This document shows positions 22,671 through 35,924 of a stretch of 64,000 nt of DNA, one piece after another (position 1 is the stretch's first letter; each line of letters opens with the position of its first letter). The stretch is from Selaginella tamariscina (taxonomy: Eukaryota > Streptophyta > Lycopodiopsida > Selaginellales > Selaginellaceae), in the NCBI GenBank assembly GCA_003024785.1, contig PUQB01000192.1, positions 92,011-156,010 of the forward strand, given 5' to 3'. The notes under the pieces were generated by a model. The model had not been told where the DNA came from. It did not search any database and saw only the letters and a list, made by a program, of their open reading frames with translations. The translations under genes were made by a program, and so were the position numbers.

Positions 22671-22736
22671 CTATTTAAAGTTTGAGAATAGGTCGAGGGT
22701 TATTAACCCCCGATGCCTCTAATCATTCGCTTTACC
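22671..22736 (-). repeat. Right member of the ~68-bp inverted pair
   Basis: CCTATTTAAAGTTTGAGAAT through ATCATTCGCTTTA is the reverse complement of 18,717-18,785. It contains a TATA-like CTATTTAAAG on the plus strand. No target duplication could be assigned. Confidence 0.85.
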
Positions 22737-23149
22737 CGACAGAACTCGCGAACTGAGCTCCAGCTATCCTGAGGGAAACTTCGGGAGGCACTAGTAATGG
22801 CCCCCTTTGGTTTGATATTAAATTAATTTTTTTTTTCTATTGTATTAGTTTTACAACTAGTTGTTTTGGAAACAAGTTAGAAATTAAAATTAAAATTAAA
22901 ATTAAAACAACTAAAATACGAAAACAATAAGTAAAACAAAAATGTTTAATAAAAAGAAAAAAAAAAGATTATAGCAAAACTTATGATATCAAAAGCATAA
23001 AGAAAAGAAGAAAAATATAAGTAAAATGAAAACGAAAATAAAAATCTAACTGAAAATTAAAAGCAAATTATGATGAAAATTGAAGTAAGTAAAACAAGAG
23101 AAGAAGAACTGAAACAAAAATAGGAAAAAAATAAATCATGCACACACAC
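22737..23149. other. A-rich low-complexity stretch
   Basis: It is dominated by AAAATTAAAATT and GAAAAGAAG runs. No gene is visible. Confidence 0.5.
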
Positions 23150-23345
23150 TATATATGAGCAGCAGAATTAATCCCGCCACCCTCTCGTAAACCATGTGCA
23201 CACACACATATATATGGGCAGCGGAATTAATCCTGCCGGCCTCTTGTAAACCATGCACACACACACACATATATGGGCGGTGGGATTAATCCCGCCGCCC
23301 GCTCGTAAATCATGCGCACACACACATATATGGGCGGTGGCATTA
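23150..23345. repeat. Minisatellite with palindromic GC core
   Basis: Three to four units of about 58 bp each contain a palindromic GC core of GGCGGGATTAATCCCGCC type, then TCGTAAACCATG and a CA/TA run. The same unit is at 58.6-58.78 and 60.53-60.66 kb. It is followed (23,353-23,490) by CA and TA microsatellites. Confidence 0.85.
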
Positions 23346-23372
23346 TACAGATACACACACACACACACACAT

Positions 23373-23405
<33 letters not shown>

Positions 23406-23499
23406 ATATATATAGTATAATATGAATATGTATATGTATATACAGGAGTGTGCGTGTGTGCGAAAGTAGATAGATAAATAAATAAATAAAATTATATAG

Positions 23500-24600
23500 A
23501 TACACACAATAGGAAGGACGCAATCAGGGAGGGCGTCTGCAACAACGCCACAGGTGCCACCACCACCACATGAGTTTGGGATAATGCATCCACATCTGCC
23601 ATGTTGGATCCTAGCCAATGAAACAAACCCAAAATCAATACCCTTGCAGAATTAAAGTGCAACGTGCAAGCCGTCCAATCACATTCCTCTTCTTCATGAT
23701 CGAGTCGACTACAACATGGATTGATTTCTAACGATGTAAATACGCATGGAACTTCTAAAAGGCCCATACGACTGCCAACATTTCTTGTTTGTGGTGGAAT
23801 AATTTTTCTCCGCATCACTAAGGCTCCAGCTTGTATAAGCGATCGAGTATTGCTGTCCATCGGGAGTCTCATGCATCAGATTTGCTCCCAACCCCATGTC
23901 TGAAGCATCAATCCGAAGAATGAAAGATTTGTCAAAATCTGGATACCGCAACAAAGGTGGAGATTCTAGCAGCGCTTTAACATCTTCGAATGCCTTCTGA
24001 CACTTCATGAACCACAAAAACCAAGCTCCTTGTTTCAACAATCCTCGCAGTGGGACTATCAAATCTAAGAACCATGGAACAAACCTCGCCATGTATGTCG
24101 CTTTTCCCAAGAAATGCTGCAACTCGGCCACTAACTCAGGAGTGGGAAATTCTCATACAGTCAAGGTCTTCTCGGGATCCGCCTTCACACCATCCGCCAT
24201 GATGATGAATTCTAGGTACTTCAAGGAGGTACATCTAAACTTGCACTTTTTTTCTTTCAACTTCAGCCCGTACTGCTCCAATCGCACTCTAACTGTTGAA
24301 GGTGCTCCTCCCATGTTAGTAGAGTGAATGTATAACATATAAATAAATATATACTTTTTATCATGAAATTACTATATTTATATTTATTTAATCACTTACA
24401 AAATCTCAAAAATTATAATGGTGTTAAAAGTGCCACAGTCGAGGGACCAAATTCCTCCACCAAGCCAGCCAAGTCAAGGTGAAGAGCTGGCCACATGAAG
24501 CCTAGCTGCACAGGTTCTGTCATGCTTAGATCTGCACGATTGACCAGGTTCTAAAATTTGATCTCAAATTGTTAAACGGTCTCTCCTGACGGATTTAATG
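23500..24600 (-). mobile_element. Ty3/gypsy fossil, left-arm copy, broken
   Basis: Minus-strand frames show RNase H and reverse-transcriptase-end motifs (FLGKATYMARFVPWF, RIDASDMGLGANLMHE, SIAYTSWSLSDAEKNY). It is the partner of the plus-strand fossil at 55.8-58.26 kb and is shorter than that copy. Multiple breaks; not functional. Confidence 0.8.
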
Positions 24601-24839
24601 TTGCATCCGTATCAATGCAGCATTTGGGATAAATGGCATGATCTACCAAAAAGACTGGCATTTTGCTACATACTTTGGCGGTCTGATTTGCCACGCTCAA
24701 CTCCAACGCATCAAACAACTTCAGTCATCTTTCTTTGTTCGCCATCACGCTTGAAACAAACGAACAATAACAAACAAGGGAGAGGGAGACAAAGAAGAAC
24801 ACAAAAAGCTAAGCCTACAAAGAACGTCCAAGATCTTCA

Positions 24840-25340
24840 CCAATGAAAAGTGGCATGAGAATGATACTAAATACGATTAGATTAGGTCCATCTCATATAG
24901 GGCATTTATAGTAAGTGTCCCTCCCAAGATTAACGTGTCTTGTGCTAGATAAATCTTAGTGCCACATGGTGCCTATGTGGTGTAGATATCAAAGAGTTCA
25001 CATGGCATATATTGTATATATACTGAAATCCATAAAATTTATAAACCATTGCATCTTAATTTATGACAAATTAAAAAATATAAATAATTGGATTTTTAAA
25101 TTCATAGTCTAGATTAAATCATTACATAAGAATAAAAAATTATGAACCGTTGGATCTCTTTTTCTGTGGAGTCTAGTCTGGATTACAAAAGAGTAACAAA
25201 AATTTATAAACGTTGGATCTTATATTAATTTACGGTATATAAACCGTGATCTTTAAATTCATGGTCTAGATTAAATCGCGAAGGAGGCTAAAACAGATTT
25301 CAGGTTTATATCTTAATATTGGGTTTCCTCCACTAGGGTT
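24840..25340. other. Non-coding arm block with AACGGTTTATAAATTT repeats
   Basis: Several copies of a short ATCCAACGGTTTATAAAT-like word alternate with TGGTCTAGATTAAATC. It is mirrored at 55.02-55.57 kb. It lies just upstream of the Crinkler-like gene and may include its promoter. Confidence 0.55.
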
Positions 25341-25355
25341 TCTGAGATCCGGAGC

Positions 25356-28135
25356 ATGGACGACATGTATGATGTGCAGGTTTATTATTGCATCGTAAAT
25401 CCGGGAAAAGAAGTGGATGCAAGTCCAATTGCCGTTCGTAGTGAGGGGATGTGCACGGGAGTAGACGCCGGCTCCAGGGTTTTCTGACGCTATTGATGTC
25501 GTGAAACGGGAGGCTTCAGTCGAGGCGCCGGATGAATTTTTCCGTCTTTGCCTCTCGCCGACGCCCGCGTGGGTTCGAATTTCTCCTCGAGTTTCTGGCT
25601 ATGTGTTCAAGAAAGGGGAGGAGATTTTTCTAAAGATAATACGAGGTATTTTGTGGCCTTGATTGTAATGATTTTTTTTTGAGTTGTCAGTGGCTGTGGT
25701 GTGGCTATGTCTTCTGTTCTTCGTGACTTTGTGTTGCGTTCTCTGGCGTAGAAGCCCCTTGCTTTTTGCTTTTGTTTCTCTATTGAATCCACGTAGCGTA
25801 TCTGTTGCCTAAGTGTTGCTGGAGCTTTTTGTCTCAGCTTGATCAGTCGTGAGGTTTTGTTGCTAACGGGTGTCTTTTGGTGGTCCAGGAGCATTGATAA
25901 TAAGTTGATGGATGCAGTCGACAAATACATGGACACAATCCGTGACTCAATCCGTGACTCATTGGGACCAGGGAGGAAGGTTATAAGAAGCGGTTTCCGT
26001 CATCGCTCGGGAAAGTTTGCAGCATAACTGGTGATAATCCTTGCCTGTTATGGGAAGGGTAGGCTCGCAGGAGGTGGTTGAGGTGGATGCGAGGTTGGTT
26101 GATAGGTGGAGGGTTCCCATAAGGCCACCGTGATCTTAGCTCCTAGTGGATCAGGGAAGACCAGGTCGCTCATGGAGTTGGCATGCAAGCGGTACTGTAT
26201 GTATTTCACGGGATATAGACCTGGATTTGGCAGTGCACAGGCTCGGACGATGTCAAGGAGTGTAGTTACTGGCTCGGCAGATGGTATCCTTCTGGTTACA
26301 TCGATCCAATGGCTCTTAGGTGTGCTGTCGATGCCTTGGTGTTGGCGAGGCTCTCGATTTTTAAGTTGCTGGATGAGCTCATGAAGGAACGGCACGGCCT
26401 AACGCTTTCTCCTCGGGACTGGGTGTTTTTTCAGCTCGAGTACCCTTCTGTGGACGATGTCTTTCAGGCACTTTGTGGCAAGATTTGTAATCTGGTTTTG
26501 CCAAATGACCTAGCTCTTCTTCAGCTGCTTTGAAGATTGCTATTGATCGTATTTCGGTCTTGGCTGGGTGGGCGGGTTTGCAGTTGTAGATGAGTCTCAG
26601 GTGATAAACAAGTACTTGGTCGGCAGGTTTGAATGTACTGTCCAAGGTGAGAGCCGGGGAATGCTAAACCAGTTTGTTGTGGCACTTGGGAAGTACCTTA
26701 AAAATGTGTTTGTCTCGGTACTGGCAAGAGCATGATGAAGATAAGAGAGATCTTATGACTACGGGGTCTCTGAAGGAGTTTGATGTAAAAGAAGTATACA
26801 AGCTGTCTGCATTTGATGATGAAGAAGGTTTCTTAAGGTATGCCCAACACTTTGTGGATGTAAGCCGCTTAGAAATGGAGGTTCTCTTGCAATTTACCGG
26901 GGCAGGCGGAGATGGTTCGTGACGGCTTTGGAGAGATACATGGCCTTGCAACATCTACCTGGACAGGAGACGCAGTTTTTCATACATTTTTCTAATGAGG
27001 TAGTGGAGAAGACAGGGAAGGAGATAGGGATATTTAGATCCCTGAAGGATGATGACTCAGTTCTACACTAATGTACCAGGCGCTCATGCCGACATTGTGG
27101 TCAAGATTGCGATGACGTACTACTATCAAGGGGAGTCCGACGTAGTTGTGGCAACAAAGGAAGCCTTAGAGTTGATCGATTGTGGACTCGGGTATTTGTC
27201 CCTGAAGGAAGAACCAACAGAAGTCTTTCTCCCCACGTTGGAGGATGATAATGTGAGAACTGCAGCTGCTGCTGTTGCAGTGTTGACGGAGCCTTTGGTT
27301 ATTAGAGCTTTAATGAATGGATGCCAAGGGTAACTCACCTGAACAAATTTTTAGACTGGGCTAATGTTGGGCAGCGGCACTGGGGCTTTCTTACAACCAG
27401 TGTCTCTAACATTGTTTGGAGAAGGACTCGTCACTCCACAGCTTTTAGGCGGTGGGAAGGGAGTTCATGATGTGTACATGGAGGAATACGAGTTAGTTAC
27501 CCCGAGGGTTCCACCTACATGCTTGGTGAGGAATGCAGTGCTTGGACAATACGAGTTGAAGGAGTGGGTTGCTGACGTGCAAGGGAACAACTTTTCTGTC
27601 TTCCTTAGAACTGGGACTGACGACTTGTGTGGGCCAGATGCTGTTTGTGTTTTGCGATCTAAGAGGAGTGGCAAGATGTTGCCTGTACTGTTTCAACATA
27701 GGAGGAGGGTTGATGACAGGAAGAATGCGCCTCATCGGACTCTGGTTGCCTGGAACATTTATAATTCCAAGCCAGAGAAACGGAGGGAGCTGCGGACGTT
27801 CTTGACTGGTGCAGAACAGGGTATTTGCAGCTTTTGGTATTGACGAGTGCTTGTGAAGCGTTTCAAAGGAACACTGGAGCTAGAGACGAGGACTTTTGTA
27901 GCAAGCTCCGGCCTCTCCATTCAGTACAAGCGGAAATGGAAAACAATGAATCTAAAGGGACCTGTTGTCGCTCCTCTTGCTGGATTGGTCTATGAAGAGA
28001 ATGCTGTCACTTTTATGCCTGGGAACTTCTTAAACGTGGTCGAAGTGAAGAAACGTCCATACTTTGAAAATTTGGAACGGAGGAAATTGAAGAAAATAAT
28101 GAAAATATGTATTGTAAAGAGTAATAATTATTAAT
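25356..28135 (+). pseudogene. Crinkler-like P-loop NTPase gene, left-arm copy, broken
   Basis: The parts are the same as the right-arm copy at 52.26-54.95 kb: a short N-terminal header-like region, a P-loop (APSGSGKT), a DESQ Walker-B-like segment and a long C-terminal region. The family assignment rests on the P-loop context, as in Crinkler/RHS-type effector NTPases of oomycetes and fungi. This copy is a fossil with several breaks, more than the right-arm copy. DNA identity between the two copies is high, so the loss of function is fairly young. Confidence 0.6.
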
Positions 28136-28377
28136 TATTATTTTATACACGAGTCACCTCCCGGGCTTATAAATGAGATTCAACGTTTAAGTTAAAACCC
28201 TTATTTATATTTTTAAGTTATGACCAGTGCAATCAAATTCACCTTTAACCCTTATTTAACGTAACGGTCAGTAAATACGACCCTTAGTTATTATATCTAT
28301 CTTTATTAATTTAGTCATGCATTTAACTATTGAGTTACGTGTGAAATTACAAACACACACACATTTAACCATTATTA
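28136..28377. other. Non-coding arm block, part of a ~140-bp direct duplication
   Basis: The block with CGACCCTTAGTTATTATATC and CACACACACATTTAACC recurs at 29,612-29,745. It is mirrored, also twice, at 51.9-52.15 kb and again at 62.78-63.08 kb. Confidence 0.65.
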
Positions 28378-29611
28378 GGGGCCTCCGCACCTGTCTCTTG
28401 CTTAAAAGTCTCTTTTAAGCATTTAAAAGAAATGTCTTAGAACCCAAATTGCACTACCTTTTAATATGAACTTTAAGGTTAAGGAATATTTGCTTAAAAG
28501 GATTGTAAAAAGAGCCTTAACAGTGACGCTTCTGCACATATCCTTTTAGTAATTTCCGTTTATCATTTTCAAAATAGAGCACTTGATGAGCACCTTTGCC
28601 AACGGCACTTGGAGGATGTGCAAAACACGACGAGCACCTCTGCCAACAACACCTGGAAGATGTGCAAAACACTCATAAGCTGTTTTGAAAACTCAAAAAG
28701 TATTTCAAGTACTTGTTTCAAGTATTTCAGCATCTTCATCCTCCTTCGAACTCCTTCGACACTTGGCTCGACACCGCTCCACTTCAGCATCTATCTGAGA
28801 TGCCATCGTGCGTGCATACTCAGCACCTCCACCACTAGGATGGACACCAGTTGCTGGGTGAGCAGCAGCGAAAGAAGAGCTCCTGGCTGAGCAGTTGAAA
28901 AGAAAGAGTTGCCTGCTGAGCAGTAGCAAAAGTTGAGCTTCCCGAATGAGCAGCAACAAATGGAGATTTGTCTGGTTGAGTAAAAAACGCTGGGCTACTC
29001 TGCTGAGTTCCAAACATTGGGCTACTTGAATACACTGGGGAGCTTTGATGAGCATAGACTAAGCTAGGAATCCCCATAGGGTGTCTCGCTCCGTGAATCC
29101 CGTTGTGTATCCCTTGGCCATGGACCTGGGCAGGTCCATGGAACCCTCCTCCTTGGCCAACTCCTTGATCACCTACTGGAAACGATCGCAACGATGGATT
29201 GCTAAACCACCCAGGTCTACCCGACTGCTGAGAAAACACACATGACCCATGACTTCAGGACCTTGAGCTTCAGAGGCTTGAGCTTGAGATTGAGAATCAT
29301 CCACGATCGGCACTTGGTGGCGCGAAAATCTTCACCACTTGCACCCTATATTAAATGTTGTTGTGCTATAGTTGATGTGGCACTTAGAAGAGCTTAAAGA
29401 TCCTCTAAATTTCTGTCAGAAATGAGCAGATATTCCCCTGTTATTCCTCTTAGAAGAATTTTTTAAAGAATGGTGTGGTTCTGACTCTTTTAAGAAGATC
29501 CTTGCCTACAAGGACCAATTTTAACACTTTTAGCGCAAGAAGTAGGTGCGGTTAAGATTTGTTCACTTTTAAGGAGATAAAAGTGGTTTTAGAAGCAGGT
29601 GCGGAGGCCCC
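28378..29611 (-). mobile_element. 1.23-kb TIR DNA transposon, PIF/Harbinger-like, non-autonomous
   Basis: Perfect 16-bp terminal inverted repeats, GGGGCCTCCGCACCTG and its complement, bound the element, with TTA on the left and TAT on the right. The right arm of the inverted duplication (near 51.99 kb) has the uninterrupted site. The GGGGCC terminus and a 3-bp AT-only target fit PIF/Harbinger, but the class is inferred. Minus-strand frames encode a Gln/Ser/Pro-rich stretch (SPVYSSSPMFGTQQSSPAFF) and a charged helix (QIDAEVERCRAKCRRSSKED) in two frames. These resemble the remains of the accessory ORF rather than a DDE transposase. No transposase is present, so movement would need one in trans. 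Confidence 0.75.
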
Positions 29612-31656
29612 TATTTAACGTAAGGGTTAGTAAATACGACCCTTAGTTATTATATCTATCTTTAGTCATGCATTTAAATGACTTGTGTTATATTGAGTTA
29701 CGTGTGAAACTAATAAACACAAACACACACACATTATGTATGTGTATATGTTTATAGATATTATAAATTAAATACATATTTTATTTAAGTAGTAGAGAAT
29801 CTTATAAAATTGTATACACAACTATATTAGGTAATGGCTCGTAATAGTATGCAATGGCTCGTAATAGTATATGCATTATTTTAGAGAAATACGCAACATT
29901 ATACATACCTAGAAACATAGAAATTAAATTAAACTTCCAATCTGCACTCATGAAGAATCGAACTCCTTATTTAGAGAAATATGCAACATCATACATACCT
30001 AGAAATATAGAAATTAAACTAAACTTCCAATTTTGTTGAGGAAGCTTCATGGCTAGTCGATATGTATGTGGATGTTGGTGTGATGCGGATTTGGTCTTTG
30101 TAATGTTGGTTGTTTGTGCGATTCTGGGTTTTGCTGCATTTGCCCAAAAGGGGTAAAATCATGTGGCAACTTTGATGAGGTCATGTAAGTAGATGCTGTT
30201 GCTGTGGGTCTGGAGCATGGTCTTACTATGCATGATAAGCTTGAATTGTCATGTATGAGCTGCGAAATTAAGTTGGTTGTGTCTTGTTTGAAAGCGATAT
30301 TGCTGACTCCCTTGTAACCACGGCAAGCGGAGTCTGGGCAAGTCATCAACTGCAATGGTACATATGATGATGTAGATTTCAGCATGGCCTTGTCACCCAT
30401 AGCTATCTGTGAGTATTACCATGGTTCAGTGGTGGTCCTTTTGGCTAGACATGGCGATTTGGTGGCATTTGCTTTTGTTCTGGTCTTGCATGTGGGGGCA
30501 ATGGTCATTGATTTTGTTGAGAAAGCTTCATGGTTAGTCAACGTGTGTGTGATGTTGGTATGGTGCAGAGTTGTTCCTTTATGATGCTGGTTGTTTTTGG
30601 AGGTTGTTTCTTGTGGCATGCGCACTTGATTAACTCGTTGCTTGGGTTAGGCATCGCCTACGAGCCTGTGTGAAAGGTCAGAGGACTGAAGACCCCGAGT
30701 GACATGTTGCTGACACTTGCGTATGTGTATGTGGATGGTCGTGTTCCTGGCGATGTTGGTTGTTTCTTTTGTGGCACTTGCTGTGAATGGGCAAAGCTGT
30801 GTGGCAAATTCGTATGCACTTGATTGGCTCACTGCTCGGGTTAGGCACCGCCTACGGGCCTATGCTGAATGGTCAGGGACTGAAGACCCGAATACGTGTT
30901 GCTAGTTGGGTGTCTAGAAGGAGTTATACACTTTGTTGGTTCAGGCATTTGCGTTTCGCGCTTCATTGCCTTCTGCTGGTTATAGTAGTGGTATCTTTTT
31001 GAGTCGGCTTTTCGGAATTTGAGCTACTAGTGGAAGTGCGGCCCCATGTTTGAGGTGGTAAGGAGCCACCATTTATGGCTTGTTGGCGTGTGTGTTGAGC
31101 CTAGCACACCCCGGGCGTGAGGCTCCCATGCTTGGAAACGAGTATGGTTATTCTGGTACGGTGTTACTCCTCTTTGATGGGCATTTGCTATACAGTTTGT
31201 GGGGGATTGCTCTAAGGTTTAATGGGTATCTTCTAAGAGGGCAACTGCAACGATGGTTCTTGTTTACGAAGAGGTTTGGTGTGTTTGCAATAAGTATCCT
31301 TGGGCATTTGATGTGTGATCTTGGTGGATGTGTATGTGGTATGTTATAGTGGTTGTCATGGAGCTACTTTGGGTATCTGCTGCAGATTGGTTTGGCCTCG
31401 TTTGTTTGTGTTTGCTTTTTGCTTTGGTGTGTGCTTGTGAGCTGTGGTTGGGAGATTGAAGCTCGAGACAGTATCCGGGCAAGAGATTAGACCCGTAAAG
31501 GTCTGAATCGATTACTTTCTTCTTCGGTTGCTTTGGTGTGTGCTTGTGAGTTATGGTTTGGAGATTGAAGCTCGAGACATATCCGGGCAAGAGATTAGAC
31601 CCGTAAAAGTCTGAATCGATTACTTTCTTCTTTGGACACTCAGCGATGCTTGGGTT
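29612..31656. repeat. Non-coding arm block with internal duplications
   Basis: Internal repeats: GCACTTGATTAACTCGTTGC.. at 30,625 and again at 30,815 (190 bp apart); AAGCTTCATGG(C/T)TAGTC near 30,045 and 30,525; and a ~110-bp tandem pair ending AATCGATTACTTTCTTC at 31,500 and 31,625. It is mirrored at 50.0-51.63 kb. Many short frames occur on both strands, but none has a recognisable domain. Confidence 0.6.
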
Positions 31657-31661
31657 TAGGG

Positions 31662-32550
31662 TGTCAGAGTTTTTACCTGGTGCCACAAAGGCGGCTTGCC
31701 AGGTGCCAACCCTGGAATCCCCTCTCTTGGAAACCCCACAAAACCTGGTAAAGTAACCGTATTAGGAACCCAAGCCTTAGGAAGTCAAACCCCTAGCTGA
31801 CTAACTCCACAAACGAGACTCACTTTGTGAATCAGGATACACAGACTAGCCGAGCTTTAGGTGTCGTTCCTAGCTTGGTGTGGTTGAGGCGGCCGGAGCA
31901 AGGCCAACCACTAGTTTTGCGGAACGTGAAGGATCCTGCCAACGATAAGGATAGTCTAACCCTAGGGTGGGTTGTACCCCTGTCGTGTGGAAGTTTGGGG
32001 CGCACACAGAGGAGGGTTGCACCTTGACGACACAAGCTTAGCTTGCACCGGTAGGAGGTTAACGAGCTCTCTTTTGAACCCAGGAAGCCTCACTACATAT
32101 ACTCTACCTTATTTATGTGACGGACCCCCCCCCCCTGTTTACCTAAGTGAGTAAGTGGGCTGGCACGGAAATGCCAGCCCTTAGAGAAAATGGTTGTCCT
32201 AACCTAATCCTAAACCTAACCCCTAGGGGGGGGTTTAGGACGTGGGGTTAGGGCAACCCTAGGGTTAGGTCAACCCTAGGGGTGTCCCTAACCCTTATTT
32301 TGACAAGCTATAATTTGCGAAGAACCCTAACCTGGAACGTCAAAACGGGGGAGGGTTCTCTAAATGGAAGTGCTAGCTTCGCCTAGAGTTTCTTGCAAAT
32401 ACCTAACGACACCCGGCCGGACCATCACTAGATACCCAAGTGCACTATGCGGGCCTGTTTCTTCTACATCTAGGGTTCGTCACATAATCCAGTAGGTAAC
32501 AACAGTCAAACCCCAAAGTAAAGGGTCGAGTCATAGTAAAAACTATGACA
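31662..32550 (-). repeat. 3' LTR of the chromovirus
   Basis: TGTCAGAG start, TATGACA end. It shares its TATA/poly-C core and terminal hairpin with the longer LTR family but has a different outer third. A polypurine tract adjoins at 32,551-32,575. Confidence 0.92.
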
Positions 32551-32928
32551 CACTCCCCGCCTTTGAAAATGTCAACGTCCTCGTTGACGTCTAACTCCAA
32601 GACTAGACTAGGTTAGGAAAAATTAACTGAAAACTAACGCTAATCACTCTATGCGGAGTCAGCAAAAAGTTCACAAGTTTTATTACCCCCCTTGCATTAC
32701 GCGAAGCCAAATACTTCAGAACCGTCGTTCACTGAGTGAGAACTCAGCTGCCGGAGGTACCACCTGCGACAAGAAGTCATTTGGAGACCTTTTGCACGTC
32801 TGCAAAGTCTGTCACCCGACACAGACAACAAGTTAGTTAATTTCTTTTAGTTAACTAGAATTTATATCGGAGGCCTCTAGTTAATGTTGTCTGTCGGCCC
32901 CTAGGTTAAGAAGAAATAACTTTATTCC

Positions 32929-35754
32929 TTAATTAGTTTGAGACCTTGCCTCAAACTCATTCACCAACTCCATCGCGTTTTGTAGATTCTCCAATGGTTC
33001 CCATGTCGATTCGCACGCTGGATAGCCTTTCCATTTGACGAGATACTCAAACTTACGTTTTCGCGGTCCATAAACCTTCCTTTTGCCCAATATGGATTCG
33101 ACTTCGTACTCCGTACCTTCATGAACCAGCTCAGGGGGCGGACGTAAGTTTTCATATCTTTGCGGATGTTTCTCATCTTTGTGGAATGGCTCGAGCAAAT
33201 TGACATGAAACACATTGTGTATTGTTCCCAACTCTGGAGGAAGATCCAACTCATAAGCCACTTTCCCTACTTGCTTCACCACCTTGTATGGACCTATGTA
33301 GTGCGATAGAAACTTCCTCGAAAGAGTCGTTGGAACCTTCAGGTTTTTGGTACTCAACAATACCATATCCCCAACCTGATACTCTACATCCCGCCGATGC
33401 TTATCGTACTGCTGACGATACCTTTCCTGTGCTGCAGCCATCGCTTGACGAGCAGCTTCCCATGTTCGATACAATTGTCCCGTGAACTCTGCTACAGATG
33501 GAACTCGATTGCTATCGTCTTTCGGTAACACCATACTCTGAGGAATACCACCCTTATTCCCAGTTAACACTTCCATCGGGCTACATCCGATTGCAGTGTG
33601 CATCGAGTTATTGTAACATATCTCAGCCATATCTAAGTGTTCAGCCCAATCAAGTTGATCACCTTGAACATAGCATCTGAGATAGTCCTCGACTTGTCGG
33701 TTCACCCTCTCCGTTTGACCATCAGTTTGCGGATGGTAAGCTGTACTGAACTTGAGCATCGTACCAAACTGCTTAAACAATGTTCCCCAAAACTTCCGTA
33801 AACGAGGATCCCGATCTGAGATCATGTTTCCGGTAGTCCGCGCACTCTTATGACTTCGTGGAAGAACAACTTCGCTGCTTGAATTGCATTCACTGTCTCT
33901 ACAGTTGGAATGAAATGAGCAACCTTTGAAAACGATCGACTACCACCATGAGCGCATTAAAACCACAAGATTTTGGCAATCCCATGATAAAGTCCAAAGT
34001 AACACTTTGGCAACTTCCCAGCTCGTTTTTGCGATCGGCTCTTTTACTTGTTGACATGTGGGGCATGTCTTGACATATTTGGCAACATCATCTATCATAC
34101 CCGGCCAATAGAATCCCTGCTTCAACAAAGCCAACGTCTTATGCCTTCCACCATGTCCTGCCAAAGGAACATCGTGATGCTCTCTTAAGCCTCTCCCTCC
34201 ATGTCCCTTCTGGAACATAGAGTCTCTTTTCTTTATAATAAAGAACTCCATCTCGTACCGCAAAATGCCTGTTTGAGTGCATCCATTCGACTTTCTATTC
34301 CTGCTGGAATATTACCATCTCTTCGTAACTGATGAACTTGTTTCCTCTTTGCCACCAGGCTCAAAGCCTCTTTAGCAAACTTGTCCTGAGGATACGCCGT
34401 CACAAATTCATCCACCAAAGTTGACATGGGTGCTGACATAATCGAAGATGACCCTTTCTACTGAGTGCATCAGCTACCACATTGTCCTTTCCCGCTTATG
34501 TTTGATTTCAGGCTGAAATCGTGCCAACTTCTGCTGCCATCTAGCATACTTCGGCGATAGCTTCGGCTGCGTTTCAAAATACCTTAGAGTTACACTATCT
34601 GTCCAAACCACAGTGCCATGACTTGGAAGATAATGACGCCAATACTCCAAGGAAGCAACAATAGCATACATCTCCTTTTCGTGAGTAGGCCATCGAGTTT
34701 GCGCGGCATCTAACTTCTTCGAGAAAAAGGACACTGGATGTCCTTTCTGTTGCAATACACCACCAATTGCAAAGTCGGAAGCGTCACATTCTACTTCAAA
34801 GGGATCTTCAAAGATGGGCAACTGCAAAACTGGCTCAGAAGAGATAGCCTCTTTGAGTTTGACGAACGCACGTTGGCACTCTGGAGTCCAATGCCATGGA
34901 ATGTTTTTCGTAAGATCTGTCAATGGGGCCGCTATTTCGAGTAACCCTTTATGAATCTTCGGTAATACCCTGTCAGACCAAGAAATGATCTAACTTCATG
35001 CACGTCTTTTAAAGTCATCCACTCAGTAATAGCTTGAATTTTCTTTGGGTCCATGGCAACCTCCCCACCTGAGATCAAGTGTCCCAAGAAATCTATCTTG
35101 GTTTGACCAAATGCGCACTTCTTTTCCCCCCTTTTAGCATACAATTGGTTCTCTCTCTCAATCTTTAAGTGTTCCACATGTTCCTCAATTGTCGAACTGA
35201 AAATCAGAATGTCATCAATATACACCACTACGAACTCGTCTAGATAGTCTCTAAACACATCATCCATCATTGTGCAAAAAGTTGCTGGAGCATTGCACAA
35301 CCCGAATGGAAGACTAGAAACTCAAATGATCCATAACGCGTTCGAAAAGCGGTCTTCTCAATGTCATTCTCTGCTACCCGAATCTGATGGTACCCCGATC
35401 TCAAGTCTATTCTTGAAAAATACTTTGCTTTCGATAGCCTATCAAATAAGTCGTCCACTCGTGGAAGAGGATACTTATTTTTGATAGTTATCGCGTTCAG
35501 CTCGATAGTCCACACACATTCGCATCGTACCATCCTTTTTCATTACAACAAGATAGGTGCACCATAGGCGATCGACTAGGTCGAATGTGTCCTCGACCAT
35601 CAATTCTGTCAGCTGTCTCTTCAATTCTACTAACTCTTGAGGATTCAACCGATATGGGGCTCTTGCCGGTGGAGACGAACCTGGCAAAATCTCTATCCTG
35701 TGGTCCACAACTCGACGTGGAGGTAACTCGGCGGCAAGTCTTCTGGCAACACAT
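32929..35754 (-). pseudogene. Chromovirus pol remains: RT, RNase H, integrase, chromodomain
   Basis: Motifs in order: [16 protein letters not shown] and [12 protein letters not shown] (reverse transcriptase active site), VECDASDFAIGGVLQQ (RNase H), HHDVPLAGHGGRHKT with CPTCQQ (integrase zinc finger), AYHPQTDGQTERVNR (integrase core), and a C-terminal chromodomain (FEYLVKWKGYPACESTWEP). The chromodomain places it among chromoviruses, which target heterochromatin. It is a fossil with several breaks. Confidence 0.93.
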
Positions 35755-35924
35755 CCTTAAACATGTTCAAGACTTCCAAAATAGGTTCGGAACAGATTCT
35801 TGACCATCTCCTATTTTGACTTCACCAGTATCCAAAACCATTGCAAGAAACACACGTTCCCGATGTCTAACTGCCTTACGCAACTGAGTTAAGGTAAGGA
35901 ACATAGGATTCCAATCCTTATCAG

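Noticed and set aside
23343-23620. Membrane-protein-like frames rich in Ile/Tyr over 23.2-23.6 and 58.3-58.6 kb
   Set aside because: They are translations of CA/TA microsatellites.
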